Assembly: GCA_963732765.1 (NCBI GenBank)
Contig: CAVTAS010000008.1
Coordinates: 806,001 to 870,000, forward strand
Length of the DNA stretch: 64,000 bases
Direction of reading: 5' to 3'
DNA from: JANYHF01 sp963732765
GTDB taxonomy: Bacteria; Pseudomonadota; Alphaproteobacteria; Rhizobiales; Hyphomicrobiaceae
Of this stretch, positions 61,276 to 64,000 are shown piece after piece; the stretch's first letter is position 1, and every line of letters starts with the position of its first letter. The position numbers were made by a program, and so were the translations under genes. The notes beneath the pieces are model-generated. The model was not told the DNA's origin. It made no database searches and saw only the letters and a list, made by a program, of their open reading frames with translations.

Positions 61276-62586
61276 ATGTTTGGGTCCGCTCGTGCCATTG
61301 CCATAGCGATGTGCTGCCTGCTCTGGCTTGGCGCGACAGGGCCGGCAGCTGCGACGCCATCCGAGCGGGTGCTGATGGATTGGTACGGACTGATCCTCAA
61401 GCTGATTCGCCACACGCCAACCTATTCACCGCCGGTTGCCAGCCGGTCATTCGGCTATTTGGGCGTGACAGCGTTCGAGGCAGCTGCCAGCGGTACGGCA
61501 AACTTGACAACGCTGGCCGGACAATTGAACAGTTTGCAGGCCGTTCCCAGGCGCGAGACCGGCAAGATCTACAGTGACGCCGTCGTGCTGGATGCCGCCA
61601 TGTCATCCGCCGCACAGGCATTCTTTGCCAATACCGGCCCAACCGGTCAGCGCGCCATGGCGGCGCTGGAAGCAAGGCTGATCGGTCAGGTTTCCAGTGG
61701 ACTGCCGGCTGACGTGGTCGCTCGTAGCGTGGCCCATGGCAAGGCGGTCGCGGCGCACATTCAGGCGTGGTCGCAGGACGACGGCGGGGCGGTGGTCGAG
61801 AACCTCGGATTTCCAATGCAGTACGCCCTGGTTCAGGGCGCCGGCCACTGGGTGCCAACCAGTCTGATCGCGCTCCAGCAGACTCCCTTGTTGCCCAAAT
61901 GGGGCCAGAACCGCACGTTCGCACTAAAGCATGGCGCCGCTTGCCCTCTGCCACCGCCGCCCGAGTACAGCGAGGACAAGTCCTCCGAATTTTACCGGCA
62001 GGCGCTGGAGGTGGTGGAGACCAAACGGACGCTGACCGACGAGCAGCGCGCCATCGCCCGCTTCTGGTCCGACGATCCGATGCTATCGCCGACACCTCCC
62101 GGCCATTGGATTTCCATCGCGCTGCAAATCATCGAGCGCGACCATCGCAGCATCGCCGACAGCGCCGATATTTTGGCCCGCGTGGGCATCGCCGAGGCCG
62201 ACGCTTTCATCGGCTGCTGGAATACCAAGTATCAATACGATCTCGTGCGCCCCGTCACCTACATCAAGCGCGTCATCGACCCGAAATGGGAGCCGCTACT
62301 GATCACCCCTCCGTTCCCGGAATATCCCAGCGGCCACTCCACACAATCGGGCGCGGCGGCAGCGGTGCTGACACAGTTCTTCGGCGAGAATTTCGCCTTT
62401 GAGGACGGGACGCATGTGCGGGATGGCCTGCCGGCGCGAAAATTCGCCAGCTTCTGGGCGGCGGCCAAGGAGGCGGCGGAGTCGCGCCTCTACGGCGGCA
62501 TCCATTTTCGTGCCGCGATCGAGCGGGGGTTGGAGCAAGGCAAGTGCATCGGCAAGGCGGCGAATGCGTTGCGGACCAAGAGGTAG
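61276..62586 (+). CDS. Secreted vanadium-haloperoxidase/PAP2-type phosphatase
   Basis: 436 residues from ATG 61276, with a signal peptide (MFGSARAIAIAMCCLLWLGA). The vanadate/phosphate-binding motifs are all present in order: KYQYDLVRPVTYI, FPEYPSGHSTQSGAA (PSGH), and ESRLYGGIHFRAAIERG. Vanadium haloperoxidases and membrane-independent PAP2 phosphatases share these residues, so halide oxidation or phosphate ester cleavage cannot be told apart. Secreted and stand-alone. Divergent from the sugar-binding gene. Confidence 0.88.
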   Translation: MFGSARAIAIAMCCLLWLGATGPAAATPSERVLMDWYGLILKLIRHTPTYSPPVASRSFGYLGVTAFEAAASGTANLTTLAGQLNSLQAVPRRETGKIYSDAVVLDAAMSSAAQAFFANTGPTGQRAMAALEARLIGQVSSGLPADVVARSVAHGKAVAAHIQAWSQDDGGAVVENLGFPMQYALVQGAGHWVPTSLIALQQTPLLPKWGQNRTFALKHGAACPLPPPPEYSEDKSSEFYRQALEVVETKRTLTDEQRAIARFWSDDPMLSPTPPGHWISIALQIIERDHRSIADSADILARVGIAEADAFIGCWNTKYQYDLVRPVTYIKRVIDPKWEPLLITPPFPEYPSGHSTQSGAAAAVLTQFFGENFAFEDGTHVRDGLPARKFASFWAAAKEAAESRLYGGIHFRAAIERGLEQGKCIGKAANALRTKR

Positions 62587-62644
62587 GTTGTGAATTTTTT
62601 GCGGTTCTCCCGGCCTTTCGTTCTCGAACCCTCGCGCCAGATCC

Positions 62645-62792
62645 GTCATCCCGGCGAAGGCCGGGACCTGCCCAAAGTGCGGTCAGGCCCGAAACCCGAA
62701 ACTTGTCCATTGTGGACGGAACGTGTGCGCCTGGATTGGCGATGTGTGCCCATGCCGTTGTTTGGACAGGTCCCGGCCTTCGCCGGGATGAC
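62645..62792. repeat. GTCATCCCGGC palindrome, family D, copy 2
   Basis: A perfect 26-base inverted repeat: arm 62645-62670 begins GTCATCCCGGCGAAGGCCGG and is matched exactly by 62767-62792. The 96-base interior is not clearly structured. The right arm contains the ATG at 62788 that starts the next gene. Confidence 0.9.
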
Positions 62793-64000
62793 GAGCTTCT
62801 GTGCGTTTATGGCTGTCGGCATTGTTGCGGGTTGGTCGGCGACTGCAAGCTTCGCCCAAAATATCATCGCCGATCCGGGAGAAGTCGCCATCCCGAAGTT
62901 CACGGAGGAAACCGCGACGTCCGGCCTCGACAGTGTGTACACCGGCGAGTGGGAATACATGGTCGGCGGCGGGGTTGCGACCTTCGACTGCAACGCCGAC
63001 GGATTTCCTGATGTCTTCCTGGTTGGCGGATCGTCGCCGGCGAAATTTTATCGCAACGCCAGCTCGCGTGGCGGGGCGCTGAAGTTCGTCGCGCAAGTCA
63101 GCGGCTTGGAACTCGACAAGGTCACGGGTGCCTATCCGATCGACATCGATAGCGACGGCGTCATGGACCTCGTGCTGTTGCGTGTCGGTGAAAACGTCGT
63201 CATGCGCGGGTTGGACAACTGCAAGTTCGAGCGCGCCAATGAGCGCTGGGGCTTTGATGGCGGCGATGGCTGGTCGACGGCGTTTTCTGCCACCTGGGAG
63301 AACGGGGCCAATTGGCCCACGCTAGCGGTGGGCAACTATATCGACCGCAGCAAGGAAACCGATCCCTGGGGGTCGTGCACGGACAACTGGCTGCATCGGC
63401 CGCTGGGAACCGAGCAGAAATTCGCTCCGCCGATCCCGCTGAAACCGAGCTATTGTGCGCTCAGCATGCTGTTTACCGACTGGAGCCGCTCAGGCTTGCG
63501 CGATCTGCGGGTGTCGAACGATCGCGAATACTACGAGGGCGGGCAGGAGCAGCTCTGGCATGTCGAACCCGGCACACCGCCGCGCCTGTACACGGAGGCC
63601 GAGGGTTGGAAGCCGGTGCGCATCTGGGGCATGGGCATCGGCAGTTACGACGTGAACGGAGATGGGTTCCCGGATTACGCTCTGACCAGTATGGCCGATA
63701 ACCGGCTGCAGACGCTGGCCTCGATTCCTAGGGATGCCCCCCCTAAGCCGACCTTCAAGGACATGGCCTACGACCGGGGCGTCACAGCCCACCGCCCCTA
63801 TCAGGGCACGGATTTGCGCCCCTCCACGGGATGGCACGCGCAGTTCGCCGATGTGAACAACGATGGCTATGCCGATCTCTTCATCGCCAAGGGCAATGTC
63901 GACCATATGCCGGATTTCGCCAATGCCGACCCCAACAATCTGTTGCTGCAACTGCCGGATGGGTCATTTCGCGAGGCCGGCGGAATAGCGGGCATCGACA
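62788..64000 (+). CDS. Secreted FG-GAP/CRTAC1-like repeat protein (3' end outside window)
   Basis: The frame stays open to the window end (403+ residues). ATG 62788 gives a signal peptide (MTSFCAFMAVGIVAGWSATA, cleavage near SFA|QN); ATG 62752 or 62809 are alternatives. The body contains FG-GAP/VCBS calcium-binding elements: FDCNADGFPDVFLVGG, IDIDSDGVMDLVLL, GSYDVNGDGFPDYALTS, FADVNNDGYADLFIAKG. Such proteins form beta-propellers outside the cytoplasm; the CRTAC1/ASPIC group is often next to UnbV-like ends, which would lie beyond the window. It follows the haloperoxidase gene by about 200 bases. Confidence 0.87.
   Translation, partial: MTSFCAFMAVGIVAGWSATASFAQNIIADPGEVAIPKFTEETATSGLDSVYTGEWEYMVGGGVATFDCNADGFPDVFLVGGSSPAKFYRNASSRGGALKFVAQVSGLELDKVTGAYPIDIDSDGVMDLVLLRVGENVVMRGLDNCKFERANERWGFDGGDGWSTAFSATWENGANWPTLAVGNYIDRSKETDPWGSCTDNWLHRPLGTEQKFAPPIPLKPSYCALSMLFTDWSRSGLRDLRVSNDREYYEGGQEQLWHVEPGTPPRLYTEAEGWKPVRIWGMGIGSYDVNGDGFPDYALTSMADNRLQTLASIPRDAPPKPTFKDMAYDRGVTAHRPYQGTDLRPSTGWHAQFADVNNDGYADLFIAKGNVDHMPDFANADPNNLLLQLPDGSFREAGGIAGID

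Noticed and set aside
1323..62792. The many palindromes as CRISPR arrays
   Set aside because: The repeats are not regularly spaced, differ between copies and have no associated cas genes.

Overview
The window is about 65% G+C and reads as a chromosome segment of an alphaproteobacterium, most probably order Hyphomicrobiales (Rhizobiales). The evidence is the gene content and order surE - serS - tatC - tatB - tatA - (insertion) - scpB - scpA - nagZ - SPOR protein - argS - dgt - erpA - xthA, which is a core neighbourhood of that order, together with rhizobial-type ABC sugar operons and an ibpA gene that looks ROSE- and RpoH-controlled. The exact genus cannot be read from the sequence.

Layout. 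0-8 kb: 3' part of an acyl-CoA synthetase, a secreted quinoprotein/cytochrome c fusion, surE, a TerB-like protein, a small secreted protein, an SPFH/band-7 membrane protein and a vapBC toxin-antitoxin pair. 8-12 kb: serS (with an unusual internal insertion) and tatCBA. 12-26 kb: an accessory block lying between tatA and scpB. It contains one long minus-strand operon: a CUT1-type ABC transporter (binding protein, two permeases, a small membrane protein, two ATPases), an intact fused dihydroxyacetone kinase DhaKL, and a complete PTS-type dihydroxyacetone kinase branch (dhaL, dhaM, HPr, enzyme I, an HTH protein, dhaK) that is riddled with frameshifts. A PilZ gene and an orphan ABC ATPase follow. 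26-36 kb: chromosome-segregation, wall-recycling, division and housekeeping genes. 36-42 kb: RTX-repeat protein, DUF218 protein, ftsEX, a zinc-ribbon protein and hpt. 42-51.5 kb: a seven-gene purine operon, purSL-purQ-purC-purF-purD-purM-purN, with PurS and PurL fused. 51.7-57 kb: aminotransferase, a YCII/DGPF protein with an ECF42-like sigma factor, a small Cys-rich secreted protein, ibpA and two hypothetical genes. 57.5-61 kb: a xylose/ribose-type ABC transporter. 61-64 kb: a vanadium haloperoxidase/PAP2 protein and the 5' part of an FG-GAP/CRTAC1-like protein.

Two properties run through the whole window. First, at least five families of long palindromic intergenic repeats are present (about 14 copies). 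Many sit inside operons, including between binding-protein and permease genes of two separate ABC transporters, and some supply the stop codon, C-terminus or start codon of neighbouring genes. Second, several otherwise well-conserved genes (purF, purSL, purM, two ABC ATPases, dhaM, dhaK) are each broken by shifts that are repaired by removing single bases, often from short runs of the same base. This looks more like a base-calling or assembly artefact than biology, but the shifts are much denser in the PTS-dha branch, so real decay there is not excluded.

No tRNA, rRNA, CRISPR array, insertion-sequence transposase or replication origin was recognised.
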